From Sesamum alatum (lineage: Eukaryota > Streptophyta > Magnoliopsida > Lamiales > Pedaliaceae): DNA of 64,000 nucleotides. This document shows, piece after piece, positions 24,994 through 37,400 of this stretch. Made by a program: the position numbers and the translations under genes. Where the stretch lies: assembly GCA_034509735.1 (NCBI GenBank), contig JACGWO010000002.1, positions 48,481,115-48,545,114 on the forward strand, given 5' to 3'. Under the pieces are notes generated by a model. The model was not told the origin of the DNA and made no database searches. It saw only the letters and a list, made by a program, of their open reading frames with translations. Numbering within the stretch: the first letter of the stretch is position 1; each line of letters opens with the position of its first letter.

Positions 24994-25653
24994 TTAATAA
25001 TCGAATTGAATTCAAGTAAAGACTGAAAACCTATCAAATAAAAAATAAGTTTGAATTTAAATTAACAAATCAAGATTAAACGAATTTATCAGTGAATTTG
25101 AATCAAATATCAAATAATTTGATTAATTTTTCAACCATTTATTATGCAAAATTCAGATCATAAAAATAAAATTAAATTACAATCACACTCTCCAACCCTA
25201 AGACTAGCCCTAATTACACCAACATTACCGACTTTCGTAATGTAAAATTTCGTCACTGTAATGTAAAATTTCGTCACTAAATATGAGGTAGTTGTAATTA
25301 TATTACGATTTCAGGTGAGATATTTATAATTTTGTAAAGGTCGGGATTATTTATGTAATTAAAACTAAACTAGAAGTGTAAATGTAATTTATCATAAAAA
25401 GGTTAGACCGGTCTTGAACCGGAGACCGACACTGATCGGTTGTACGATGACCGAACGCCCCAACCATTACAGAGAAAGAGAGCAAACCCTACATAAACCC
25501 TGAAATCTGTTTTGCTGCATCTCCAATGGCGTCTTCGCTGAAGCTCTCTCTTCTCGTTCTTCAACCAAATATTCTAAACGATTAAATTCATTTCATTCTG
25601 AATCATAAAGTTCCATATCAATCGTTAGGGTTTAGTGAATAAATCTGTGAGAG

Positions 25654-28600
25654 ATGGGTAAAAGTTGCGCTTCAGGGATTTTAGCTGCGCTGGCCTATGC
25701 TGGGTTTAATGCTGATCATGCTTACGCGGATGGGCCGTTTAATTTTTCTCCCTTCTCTAGTTCTTCATCTGCAGGTAGGACGCCTCAGCAGACGGCTCCC
25801 GAGCCGGCAAAGCCGCCAGCTCAGCCTTCGGCGGTGGAGCCAACACGGGTTCGTAATGATAATCCAAGGACAACGTCTGCTGGATTTGACCCTGAGGCAT
25901 TGGAGAGGGGTGTCAAAGCTTTGAAGGAGATTACTAGTTCTTCACATGCTAAGAAGGTAGTCGAATTTGGGGTTCTTTCATTCAGTATTCTGTTTGAATC
26001 ACTCGTTTCGGTTGAAAGATTGGAACTTGAACAAAATTGGAGATTTGATTTTATTTGCATTTGCGGAATTCTGTTGGTACTTGCTGTTTGTTTCATGGTT
26101 TTGTGAAAGAAAATTTATTTTTAAGTTGTGGAAATATCTGGATATACCGGAGATGATGTTACCTTATCTGGGGAAGTATGTGCATAAGGCCTGCATGTAT
26201 CAATTGTTAAGAGGTAATTACATGCTCTGGATTTACTCTAGGATTTCTGTTGATGTAGGTATTTGAAGTGATTAAGAAGCAAGAAGAAACAAGACAGCAA
26301 GAATTAACCGCAAAAGCAGCAGAGTTCAAGGCAATGCAAGCGCAAGCTGAAGCTGTAAGTTTCATTGTTGTTGACTAGTATGAGGATTTAGTCTCTGAAA
26401 GCATATGATGTTGTAAAATGTGCTGATGAATTGTGATTTATATACCAGATTGCACTTGCTTCTTGAAGTAATGCTTTTTTTTGGTTTTTGAGCTTTGTGA
26501 TTGGAACATAAAATAGTTCCACTCAAATTTGAATAGATATACCAATTCCAGTTTTCGAAGATTTAACCACATTATGAGACTTCTTCAGACTGTTTGACTT
26601 GATATCCATCAAGGATGCATTTATATGCCTATAGAAAACGTATGTTCTTTTGTTTAACATGAAACAATGAGAAGTAGCTATCTAATTTTGGCAGGAGAGA
26701 CAAAGGGTGGTTTATGATGAACAGAAAAAGCTAGCTCAGCAACAAGCACAAATAAAATCACAGATGGCTCGGTATGAGGATGAATTGGCGAGAAAAAGGA
26801 TGCAGGTATAATCCATTTGGTTCGTATGCAGTGGAAACAGCAGTTCCAGTAACTATACAAACATATGATCCTGACTTTTGCAGGCAGAGAATGAACACCA
26901 AAGAGCAAGAAATCAAGAACTTGTGAAAATGCAAGAGGAATCAGCTATGAGGCAAGAGGCAGCCAGACGAGCAACAGAGGAACAAATTCAGGCACAACGT
27001 CGCCAAACTGAAAGAGAAAAGGCTGAGATAGAGCGTGAAACTATCAGGGTGAGGGCTTTGGCTGAAGCAGAGGGAAGAGCCCATGAAGCCAAGCTTTCAG
27101 AGGATGTTAACAGAAGAATGCTAGTTGATCGAGCAAATGCAGAGAGAGAGAAATGGGTTGCTGCTATTAACACAACTTTTGACCACATTGGAGGTATTTT
27201 CCCTTAAATATTTTTTCTTCAAAAAACCTGCATTGTCTATGATATTGGTATGTGAAAAGTTGGCAGTGATATGAATGGTGTTTCTTTTTTCTATCTGTTT
27301 GCACTTCTGAAATAGGCTCTAAGGCTTTGGTTATAGTGCTGGCATATAGGATCCATTTTCTTGATTTCCAATATTGCAATCATTGGCGAATTTCATCTGC
27401 ATGTACATGCTCAACCAACTAATTGACCATCTCCTCATATAAAGTTATTGCTCTCCCACTGACTGTTCCATCAAACTGCAGGGGGGTTGCGAGCTATTTT
27501 AACAGATCAGAATAAGCTGGTTGTAGCTGTTGGAGGTGTAACAGCTCTAGCAGCAGGGGTCTACACAACAAGGTGCTACCATTTTGGAAAGGATGTAAAT
27601 CCTTCATCCTAACTATTTGCATGTTATGCGCATTCTTTTTGCCAAATATGGATATTAGGATATTATACTCAGTCCAATGTGATATATCATGCTTTTGAAA
27701 TTTATTATATCAATTTCAAATTTTCCGTGTTTGATAGGCCTTTCCATATCTCATCTCTTCTTGAATGCAATATATTGTATATTGATATTTGATACTATAC
27801 ATGCATATTGAGTCAAGTTTTTAGTGCATGTTTATCTGCTTTTGACTCGAGGGGTGGTTTGAATTTATGCAATGGCAGAACCAGGATAATGACTGATGGG
27901 ATGGGTGTATCTAATACCTTCAAATTTCGAAGCACACGTGACCAAGAGGATAAAACATTGAAAAACATGCCATACTCTACTATTTCCGGCTTCATTGTTT
28001 CCATACATGCCGGACTCAACCATTTCCAACTCTAGTGATTCTCTTTGTTCTCATTCCACTTTGCTAGATTTTAGCTGAACTTGTGCTACTCAAAGAGGCT
28101 GCATATTACTGATAAGCACAATTTCTTAGTTTGGTGTCCCTTTCGGAAAATTCTTCTTACGTTTATACAGTTCGTCAAGATTTATAGTTGATCTAAATGC
28201 CATCCATGCCTAATTATCAGTAATTTGCGTTTTATGTCCTTGAGCATTACTGTATTTCTAACTGCAAGTTATTTTCAAGTAGCAGTGGCATCTGTAATTA
28301 TCTTCATGATGTGGCGGCGATTGTTTTATGATCAGCATTTGTTGTTGCACCTAATGTAAATCTGCCTTTTGGATTTCAGAGAAGGTGCTAGGGTGATTTG
28401 GAGTTATGTGGACCGAATATTAGGACAACCATCTCTGATCCGAGAATCTTCTCGAGGGAAATACCCCTGGTCTGGGTTGTTTTCACGTGCCAAGAGCGCC
28501 ATCTTCAGTGGTGCTAATAGAAGTTCTGGCTCCCAAAATGGAAATGGTTTTGGTGATGTTATATTACACCCTTCTCTCCAGAAACGAATCCAGCAGTTGG

Positions 28601-30329
28601 CTAATGCCACAGCAAATACGAAGGCTCATCAGGCGCCATTCAGAAACATGCTTTTTTATGGGCCACCAGGAACAGGGAAAACAATGGCTGCTAGGGAGCT
28701 TGCCCGCAAATCAGTATGACATCAGAACCCCTCTTCTTGACGAACTAGTTATTCTGATGGTTGTGTTGACTTGCTCATAATATGGAAATGATAAGGATCT
28801 GGAAATCCAAACACACTTGTCTGAGGAGTACCGAGTGTAAGTTGGTGATCTAGAAGATAAATCACATGATACCTCATTCAGTCCAATTAGTCAGCCTTTG
28901 CACCTAGTAATTGCCACTGCTTCATTTTGTTGATGTATATGGACACCTTTAGTTCACTTCTAAAAAACTTTTGTATTTTAGTTAATAGTCAACTTGATCC
29001 AGTAATTCTATGAAGAGAATACTAATTGTTTGCTGCCAACCTCTTTCTCCCATTGATAACACTAGCACACAGGCATTGTGTAATTACTAAGCTCAAGATT
29101 ATAGATTTTCATACTTTGATGTCATTCATGGTAGTCTGACTTAAAGCTAAAGCATAACTGCTGAACCCTTGCCTTGTTTGAGTGATGCATGCATTGACCT
29201 TTATGATTTTGTAAGTTTCAGTTTAGATCGGGGAACCTGAATTATGCTAATAACTGATGGACCATATGCTTATAGGGCCTTGACTACGCACTAATGACTG
29301 GAGGCGATGTTGCACCATTGGGCTCTCAGGCTGTTACAAAGATACACCAGTTGTTTGATTGGGCCAAGAAGTCCAACAAGGGTTTGTTGCTTTTCATTGA
29401 TGAAGCAGATGCATTCTTGTGCGAGTACGTAAAGTTTCTTTGAAAAATATTAATAGTTCTCTATGAATTTTCCTTTTTAACGTTTTCTTTGGCAATGGAA
29501 ATGGAGTTGTCTGTGTGTTGATATCAGGTTAAAAGCCTGACAGTTGAGCAGTCGTCTGCAATCTAAATGAGTATATATTTTCTCCAATATCTCAGGAAAA
29601 AGCATATAGATAATAGATATCTTCTTTCACCCTCCAGAGTAAATGCCTTGTGAGGAAAGGGGGGGCTGAAACAGATATCTGTTAGTCATAAATTAGGTTA
29701 ATCTTCAGAATCTTGTCTATTATGATTTGATCTGTGTACTAGTGCTGCCAGTTCAGAGCTTTCTTTGTGGGCAAGTCATATTTCATACTTACCATCTGAA
29801 CATCTGTTAATTCAGGCGGAATAAAACCTATATGAGTGAAGCTCAAAGGAGTGCCCTCAACGCCCTCCTATTTCGCACGGGTGACCAGTCCAAGGATATA
29901 GTCCTTGCTCTTGCAACAAATCGACCTGGTGATCTTGATTCAGCTGTGGCTGATCGTATCGATGAAGTCCTAGAATTTCCTTTGCCTGGTATAGATGAAC
30001 GCTTCAAGCTGCTTAAGCTTTATCTGGACAAGTACATAGCACAAGCCGGAGCAAGAAAACCAGGCTTATTTTCGCATTTGTTCAGAAAACAGCAGAAGCA
30101 GATAGAGATAAAGGGAGTGAATGATGAAATCATTAAGGAAGCTGCTGCAAAGACCGAGGGATTTTCTGGAAGGGAGATAGCAAAGCTTATGGCAAGTGTT
30201 CAAGCAGCAGTATACGGTAGTGAGAATTGCGTGTTGGATCCCACTCTGTTCCGCGAAGTGGTAGATTATAAAGTTGCTGAGCATCAACAGAGGAAGAAAC
30301 TTGCTGCAAATGAAGGGGAAATTCCTTAA
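25654..30329 (+). CDS. ATAD3: ATAD3-family mitochondrial AAA ATPase
   Basis: Eight exons (25654-25956, 26259-26354, 26695-26805, 26884-27193, 27482-27572, 28380-28713, 29276-29424, 29816-30329) give 635 aa. A proline-rich N-terminus and the ATAD3 N-domain include a long Arg/Gln/Glu-rich coiled coil (about 95-270; [20 protein letters not shown]). A hydrophobic segment (about 285-300, [15 protein letters not shown]) could cross the inner mitochondrial membrane. The AAA domain has Walker A GPPGTGKT at about 398-405, Walker [12 protein letters not shown] near 452-462, and the second region [20 protein letters not shown]3 proteins are anchored in the inner membrane and support nucleoid organisation and membrane contacts; plant roles are less well defined. 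The length matches the family. All nucleotide-binding motifs are intact. The gene ends about 530 bases from the convergent NDUFS6 gene. Confidence 0.93.
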
Positions 30330-30858
30330 TTAAGTCTCCTGATATCGAGCCCTTACTGTATTCTTTGGCAGCTTTATGAGTATGTAACCATTCTTCAAAC
30401 GAGTTAATTTGTGCCCCAGATTTTTTCATTTTGGGTGCATGCGGTCACTATTTTCCTTCCCCATTGGAGAGTTTTGGTTATTGTAGCTTTTCTGGAGTTC
30501 AAATCAGTTTGGTTACTGTAGCTTACGATTAACAATGATGATACAGGGAGGTTCAAAGAAATAATTTGATTGTTTAAGTGCAGATTATATTGTATTTGCA
30601 GATAGTTTTGGTTGGACGGGATGCAAATATTCTCATTATAACTCAAGGTTTGCCAAGAAATACGATTTCATTGCAAAAGAACACCTAATGTGTGATGCCA
30701 TTTTATCCGAGCAGGCAAACTCCGTTCGGAATATTTCAGAGTCCTTATTTTAAGGAGACAGAACATATGGCAGCCATGCCACAGACATGTATCTGAAAAT
30801 TACAGCTCAAAACAATTAAGTATAAAACCTTGCACCAGAACAACCATCGTCCAAGCAT
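30330..30858. other. Convergent 3' region of ATAD3 and NDUFS6
   Basis: Presumed 3' UTRs of the two facing genes. Nothing else is recognisable. Confidence 0.6.
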
Positions 30859-32803
30859 CTAATGATGATGGTCTTGCACATAACGCAGACCGCAATACTT
30901 GCACACAGCTGGCTCCTCCTTGTCAAGACATATGAACTCAATTGGATGCCCAAGTGCCGGGTTATTATCTACAAAAAAGGGAATGAGTGAAAAACAAAGA
31001 AAAGATTCGGCAGAATAAGATCTGAGGATCACATCCAGCTGAATAGAAAGCAATTGTAGCAGTAATGCTGCTGTACTATCAAAACAACTTATTGATACGT
31101 CATGGTATGGAAGCTTTAACATGATCGAAACAAACCTCCTTCACAGGCGACAATCCTGTTATCTACTTTGATAGGCGGAACTTCATTGATCAACTCCATT
31201 GGAGATTTCTTACTTGTATCCTAAATATCAGTGGCACAAAAGCAATAAATTAGGATAAGAATAACAGTACCCAGTCAAACCAAGTACAAAAAGATGGTTC
31301 ATCAGATGGAAACTTGCAAAAGAATTAACATAACATTTAACAAACATGCAATCAGCAAGCAGAAGGGACGATAGACTGAGCTTTCACTCCATCAACTTGA
31401 GGACGTATTGTGGATCACCTTCTATAAGACGTCTACTAATCTATTTTTTAATACCAGGCTCGATAGAGAACAAATCAGTTTTCTGGTAGCTTAAAAAATG
31501 GTTAGCAAAATAGCATGTTCATCACTCTGCCGAAATGATCTGTATCCTTTTCATTTTAGCTCATGCAGTGAGATTGATGACAGTTGCCACTCACACAGGT
31601 AACTCGGTTTGAAATTAACTCCAATGTGATCCTTAATTGTCTGCCGCCAATAAACAAACAAAATATAAAAATGAAAATGACAGTCAAAAACCATTTTACT
31701 TCTCACATTTCCTCCCATTCAGTATCCTCAACAGTGACTTCTTACTTGTCACGTTGTTCAGCAGCCAGCTAATCAAAGGCAGGAGCTAACAACATCTACA
31801 AACATTGATACCATCAATACGCACATGGCCATGAATTAGAAACCGCTCTATGACAGAAACATTCACATAATCCTACAAACATGATTGGCAGGAGCTAACA
31901 ACATCTACAAACATTGATACCATCAATACGCACATGGCCATGAATTAGAAACCGCTTTATGACAGAAACATTCACATAATCCTACAAACATGATTGGCAG
32001 GAGCTAACAACATCTACAAACATTGATACTATCAATACGCACATGGCCATGAATTAGAAACCGCTCTATGACAGAAACATTCACATAATCCTACAAACAT
32101 GGTTGGCAAGAGCTAGCAACATCTACAAACATTGATACCATCAATACGCACATGGCCATGAATTAGAAACCACTCTATGACAGAAAAAATCACATAATGC
32201 TACAAACATGATTGCAGGATTCGGTTTCATGTACTATCCTCCTCCCCCCACCCCCCCAACCATAGTCCTTCTCAGTGTAAAGAAAATAAAAAATCGAAAC
32301 ATTTGCACAAGCAATCACCACGGCTGATATAGGGTTAGAAAGGGGAAGAGGAACATCTCTTAGATTTTGAACTTCTTATCCGGGGGAATAAACAGAAATA
32401 TGAAGTTAAACAACTAAAAAAGGGGGCAGATTAAGTCCAAAATTTTGCTTATGTTTCATCCCTTGACCCAATAGCTATAACAAAAGAAAGAAGAAAAGGA
32501 ATACAAAATTCCAATTGAATGAAAAAAAAAAAAGAGGGACGAATTTAACATAACGATAAAATTTTTTAGATCTTCACATCTAAATCGCAGAAATCACAGA
32601 TTCCAGTTCAACTGAAACAATCATTAACCAAACGATCGGAAAAGTTTTCATCAGACACCTTATGATTCCCACAAGTGAAATATAAAATTGAATACCTGCA
32701 TCCATTTTGCGGTGTGAGAGGTAATAACCTCGCTGTTGACAATCCCACAGAGGCTTCGAGAATTGGATGATCCGGTTATGGTTTTCATGAGCTGCGTCGC
32801 CAT
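30859..32803 (-). CDS. NDUFS6: NADH:ubiquinone oxidoreductase 13-kDa (NDUFS6-type) subunit, mitochondrial
   Basis: On the minus strand, exons 32803-32696, 31220-31136 and 30968-30859 join in phase to give 100 aa. The N-terminus looks like a mitochondrial presequence. The core reads HTAKWMQ, then KKSPMELINEVPPIKV, then NPALGHPIEFICLD, and ends CKYCGLRYVQDHHH. The C ... H ... CxxC set (from CEGDNNPALGH to CKYC) is the zinc site of this family. The subunit belongs to the peripheral arm of complex I and is needed late in assembly. Plant homologues are about 110 aa, so the length fits. An upstream in-frame methionine at 32836 (MAAFGRRNG) could add 11 residues. Intron 1 (32695-31221) is long for so small a gene and contains a four-copy tandem repeat. 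Confidence 0.92.
31778..32213. repeat. Four-copy 109-bp tandem repeat in NDUFS6 intron 1
   Basis: Units start at 31778, 31887, 31996 and 32105, each beginning GGCAGGAGCTAAC or a near form. The period is exactly 109. Copies 1-3 differ by only a few substitutions; copy 4 is more diverged. The whole array is spliced out. Confidence 0.95.
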
Positions 32804-33411
32804 TGTCAATCCATTTCTTCGCCCAAACGCCGCCATTGCTCGGAGCTGAGGTGTAGAGAGACAAAGTTCAATTTTTCCTAGAGAGAGAGTATGCGGAGGC
32901 ACTGAAATGGAATTGACAATGAGATTGTCTTTTGCCCAAAAAATACGATGCGGCCCCGCTTAATTTGAGTAATTGTATTTGGACCCCCAGGATTCTTTTT
33001 CAATTAATTTTAATAATTAAAAAAATTATATTAACATCCCTTAAGATTAGGTCTATAAGTACCCGTACTCTTTGAAAATTTACAAGTTCACCCCTTAAAA
33101 TTGTACTTATAATTATAAATAAACCCCTTATTCAAAAGCAAAATTTTACACAAATATTCGTAATTCATTGAAAGACATTACACTAACACTTCCTCAATGC
33201 ATGTGTTTATGTAGTTATGTTTAATCATTGGAGTATGTCGATATAAATTACCTGAAAATGTTTTTTCGTGTGTTTCATTTGAGGCTGAAAATAAATGAGT
33301 AAAATGCATTATTGTTCTATTTTGTTTTAATTGTTATAAAATTTTTAGAGTTGGTTTGAATTTTGATCGGTGGCAATGCATGTGAGGAGGTACATCTTTA
33401 CCCTCGTTTAG

Positions 33412-33706
33412 GGGGCTAATGATGTAGCAAGCGTCTCACATCGATTGCAGACGAGGAGCTTGAGTGGCTTATACCCCAATGCCTCATCTCTCTAGTGAGG
33501 TGCCTTTTCATGACAAAACCGTGAAGTTCATACAGAGCCAAAGCAGACAATACATTGCGCAATGGGGCACCGATCAAGTCACAAGCCGCATCAGGTCGAG
33601 ATATATGTATTGCCACCAATTGACATACATAACATGTTGGACATAGGTTTACATTATGGGGTGAAATAGGATTACTACTTTGAAAGAAAAACACATCATT
33701 AGCCCC
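33412..33706. mobile_element. Fold-back / TIR element of about 295 bp
   Basis: GGGGCTAATGATGT (33412-33425) is repeated in perfect inverse complement at 33693-33706. The interior contains GTCTCACATCGATTGCAGAC and CCAAAGCAGACAATAC, phrases reminiscent of plant solo LTRs, and TGATGT...ACATCA would suit LTR ends. However, the outer flanks are inverted rather than direct repeats, so the class is undecided. Confidence 0.55.
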
Positions 33707-33724
33707 AAATTACCTCACTTGATA

Positions 33725-33738
33725 TTTTGGCGCCAAAA
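33725..33738. promoter_or_regulatory. Palindromic E2F-type site
   Basis: TTTTGGCGCCAAAA is a perfect 14-bp palindrome and contains the E2F consensus TTTSSCGC on both strands. It lies about 440 bases upstream of the XPO1 TATA box and 19 bases beyond the fold-back element. Function is inferred. Confidence 0.55.
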
Positions 33739-34175
33739 CAATATGCCCGACCACTTGCAATATTTTTGTCATTTAAATTTCATTTAGGATGCTGCACAAA
33801 CACAAGTTTATAATTTTATTTTGATCCAAAAGTACTAACATTAATTTTATTAATACACGATTGGTACATATTAAATTATTAACATCGTAAGTTTAAATGA
33901 ATATATTATTGATAGTCATATTTTTGTCTGTTTTCATTTTATTTAAAGGATTATCACAAAGACAAAGATAAAGGGGTAAGTGAATATTTCTTGAATTTAG
34001 GGGGTTAATTGACGAGAGTGATATAATTTAATAATGTAAAATGTATTTATTTCAACCAAATCCTATTTGTTTTATTTACCTTTTAAATAAATAAGATGAA
34101 ATCAAAAGTGAAGCAATCAGCCAATCACACCCTTAAAACTACACACATACTTACACACACACACTCTCTCTCTAG

Positions 34176-34182
34176 TATAAAA
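34176..34182 (+). promoter_or_regulatory. TATA box of XPO1
   Basis: TATAAAA follows a CA/CT-rich tract and lies about 270 bases before the start codon. The leader between them is pyrimidine-rich and contains several AGGGTTTT words. Confidence 0.5.
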
Positions 34183-34450
34183 CGGGAGGGAAGGGCTTAA
34201 AACAATTTTCAAAGTCCCTCTCTTTCTCTCTCTAAAATCCCTCTGCTTCAATTTGAAGCTGTCTTTTCAATTTCCAATTCAGTCACCATCCCCTCTCTCC
34301 CTCCTTTTCTCTCATCACAACTTTTTCGACATACATAGGGTTTTGGTTGAGTAGGGGCACTTGTGCTCTAGGGTTTTTGAGTAAGCCTTTTTTTTGGGGG
34401 TTTCTATAAATTCTCCTAGGGTTTTACTGGTTCTGGTGTTGATATCTTTG

Positions 34451-37400
34451 ATGGCGGCGGAGAAGCTGCGGGATTTGAGCCAGCCGATTGATGTTGCTTT
34501 GCTCGACGCCACTGTCGCCGCTTTCTATGGAACTGGATCCAAAGAGGAGGTGTGAAGCATTTATTTTTGCTTTTTCTTTAATCAAGTTTTCTGCAGGCAC
34601 TTAATTTGTTTGCCTGTGTGTTTGATTGTCAAGAATTTGATGGATTTTGAGGTGATATTTGATTTTGATTTTTTGGAGAGTGTTCCTAGCATCCACGTCT
34701 CTTTCTTTCTTTACGTCTTTCTTTAATTTCCAACATAAATGTGGAACTAAGCCATTCTTGAAATGTGGGACGAGCTCTATTCACTTCAAACTGTTTTAAA
34801 GTAGATATTTCCGCAATTAGTATATGCTGACGTGTGGTGCGTCTGGTTCACGTGAAGTTGTTTGTCACTGAACGCTATTCATAATTGGGGACACTGGAAT
34901 TGACATTTTAGAGAGTTTGGAAGGAAAATTTCTGTAGGTTTTGAATTTCGGAGTGTTGAGCAAAAAATCAAGGTTGTGTGGGCTTGTGAAATCTAAATAA
35001 ATTCAGAACTTGGAGCTTCAATGGCTTGAAGTATTCGTGCTTGTTCTTAAAAATTATTCTGCTTGCTTCACGTGAATCTACCGAAAAGTGAATTTTAAGC
35101 ATAGCTGGAACCAGTTAATGACTTTCATGCATGTGGTTTTGAGGCCCAAATGTTTTTTGCGTTGTGAATCTTGTTTCTGTTTTCGTTTGCTAGATGTTTT
35201 CAGTATTTGTAGTTTAATGTACTGGAGGTCATTGTAAAAATATTGATTCTGTTGCTCTGTCTTTTGGGGGTGTAGAATGCTTAAATCTTATAAACCCTTC
35301 ATCAGTTCTGTTACAATTTGGTACAGCTACACCTTAACCTTGAGGATCAGAAGTGTTAAAATCTGTGACCTACTATAAGTTGACTTATTTTTTTGTATTC
35401 TTTGTGGTTTGCTGTGGGAGCATCTTGGTGATCTATTTAGTAAGATGGAATAAATGGAGTGCTCAAAAGTTTCAGTTGAGAATGTTTTGGCACCTGTAGA
35501 AAAGGTGAATTGTAATCGCTCTGGCCGTGCATGTAATCTGCTTATGTATGTTGGCAATTACAGTGCCCCTTTAATTTTAGTGCATCCTTTTAGAGATGTT
35601 TCCATACCGATTTAAGTAGGTCTTTTACTTGTAGTTTTGTCATTTTTTTCTTGTGGGCCATTGTGTTAAATTGTTATCAAGCGTTCATAGGCAACTCATG
35701 AAAGAGGAAAGCTCCTCAAAATGGAAATTTAATATTAATATGTCTATAAAATTTGCAGTCTCAATTTTCTATTAGCTTAGAAACTCACCATATGATCTAC
35801 GAGGTGCAAAAGGAACTACAAATGGTAATTATTGGACCTGATTTACAACTGAATAACCTTGGCGACACTGGAATAGCTATGACTCTTAATTACAAGTAAT
35901 GCTGTTAATAATTCTCTTAATTTATTCTTTTCCCACTGATGATTATAGTAATTGCGAATGCATGTGTTAGGGACAATCTAATCTGAATACCTGGTACCTT
36001 TTTCTTTGTTTTACCTTTGACTGGATTTAATATAACCTATCAGGTGCTATTTTCTGTCTTTTAGAAATATATAACTTCACATGTGGTACACAATCTTGTA
36101 AACTAAGTGAGGAATATGTACTCTAACAGCTCAGTAAGTTACGCCAAAGAGCAATTTTCGCAGACTTTTAATATGTAGCATCTGCATATAAGATAGGTTT
36201 CATGTCCATTTTGTGTTATCATAAAAAGATGTACCAACTGACACTTCCTAATCAGTTTGATTACATGGTAACAGGATGAATACTAAAAATAATATTCAGA
36301 TCCAAATTATAGGTTTAATTTGACTCATATGAAATTTTAGATGGGAGCTGAAAGTGTGTAAGCTTCTGTATTCCCCTCTAAAGTAGTGCAGCATCATTAC
36401 TTTACTTAGATAATAGTTTTGGGAGTAAAATATTTTCAATTAAGAAAATGAAGTCTTATATTGGGGCGTCCTAGAAAGGATGTAGGAGGAATAAATTTGG
36501 GATGGAGGAGTTTGTTCTCTAGTGTGGAGTAATTTTTATAGGTTGGTAAAACATGCAGAATTTAGTCTGAAGGAAATTTCATAAGTGAGATGAAATAAGG
36601 TTCCAAGAGGAATAGCCAAGTCCTCATAAAGATGTAAGGTGGACAGAGATATCAGAAGAATGCGAGAGGGAAACTGGCCAACCAGCTTTTGCTACATCTT
36701 TTCTGTGAGAAAAGCAAAGAAATAATGCAACTTGTATTTGTACTGATGCAACTGTATGGTTGGATGTCCACAGCTGTTGACATAGATAATGGTCTGATCA
36801 AGTTTTTCAATTTCACACCTTCAACAGGGTTTTTTGCCTTGCTTAAATGACCCAAGTGCATCGTCCAGTGAATTGCATTTAGAAACTTTGTTGCCTTTTC
36901 TCTAATCTTTCTGCCTTGGAGTCATTCCAGGCAAGAAAGCCTGGAGGAAAACAATCAACCCAAGGGAAGCAAGACTCGATCACAAGAGACTTTCTTATGC
37001 TACTTGGATTTCTCTTTTACTGACATTTTATAACCTATCATTTCTGTTTGTTGTGGTGACTTCTCAGCTCCAAATGCTTTTGGCTGTTTCATGTAATCTT
37101 TCTCTTTGTAATTTGGAATCTTCTTTATGTAGTTTCTGCCCATTTGTTTTGGTGGTTATTTGTGTGTTCTGTTTTTGTACGGAATCTTGCATATTACTGC
37201 AAATTGTGCTTAACTTATGATTCTGTCAATGGATTTTCTGCGTTTTATCTAGATTACACACGGATAGCAGCTTCAATTGAATGCTAATCACTCGGGATCC
37301 CTCTTTTGATCTTTCTTTCCTTTTTTGGCAGAGGGTTGCTGCAGATCATATCTTGCGGGATTTGCAAAATAACCCAGAGATGTGGCTTCAAGTGGTTCAC

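Larger units (their letters stand above)
19365..25653. other. Transposon-rich spacer between 4CL and ATAD3
   Basis: The 4CL 3' UTR is followed by about 6 kb with no supported gene. It holds a repeat at about 20245-20450 built on ACATAAATCACCCCTGCC-like phrases, a nested pair of Mutator-like elements, a CACTA-like MITE, a Harbinger-like element, and short inserts. The ATAD3 leader starts near 25490. Confidence 0.65.
32804..34450. other. Divergent spacer between NDUFS6 and XPO1
   Basis: The NDUFS6 leader lies at 32804-32930. Next come a decayed dispersed repeat (about 33000-33170), a fold-back element (33412-33706), an E2F-like palindrome (33725-33738), and the XPO1 core promoter with CA/CT runs and TATAAAA at 34176-34182. 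No additional gene is visible. Confidence 0.65.

Noticed and set aside
33412..33706. Solo LTR of a retrotransposon
   Set aside because: The interior phrases are LTR-like, but the outermost 14 bases form a perfect inverted repeat and there is no 5-bp direct duplication, so a fold-back or TIR element fits better.
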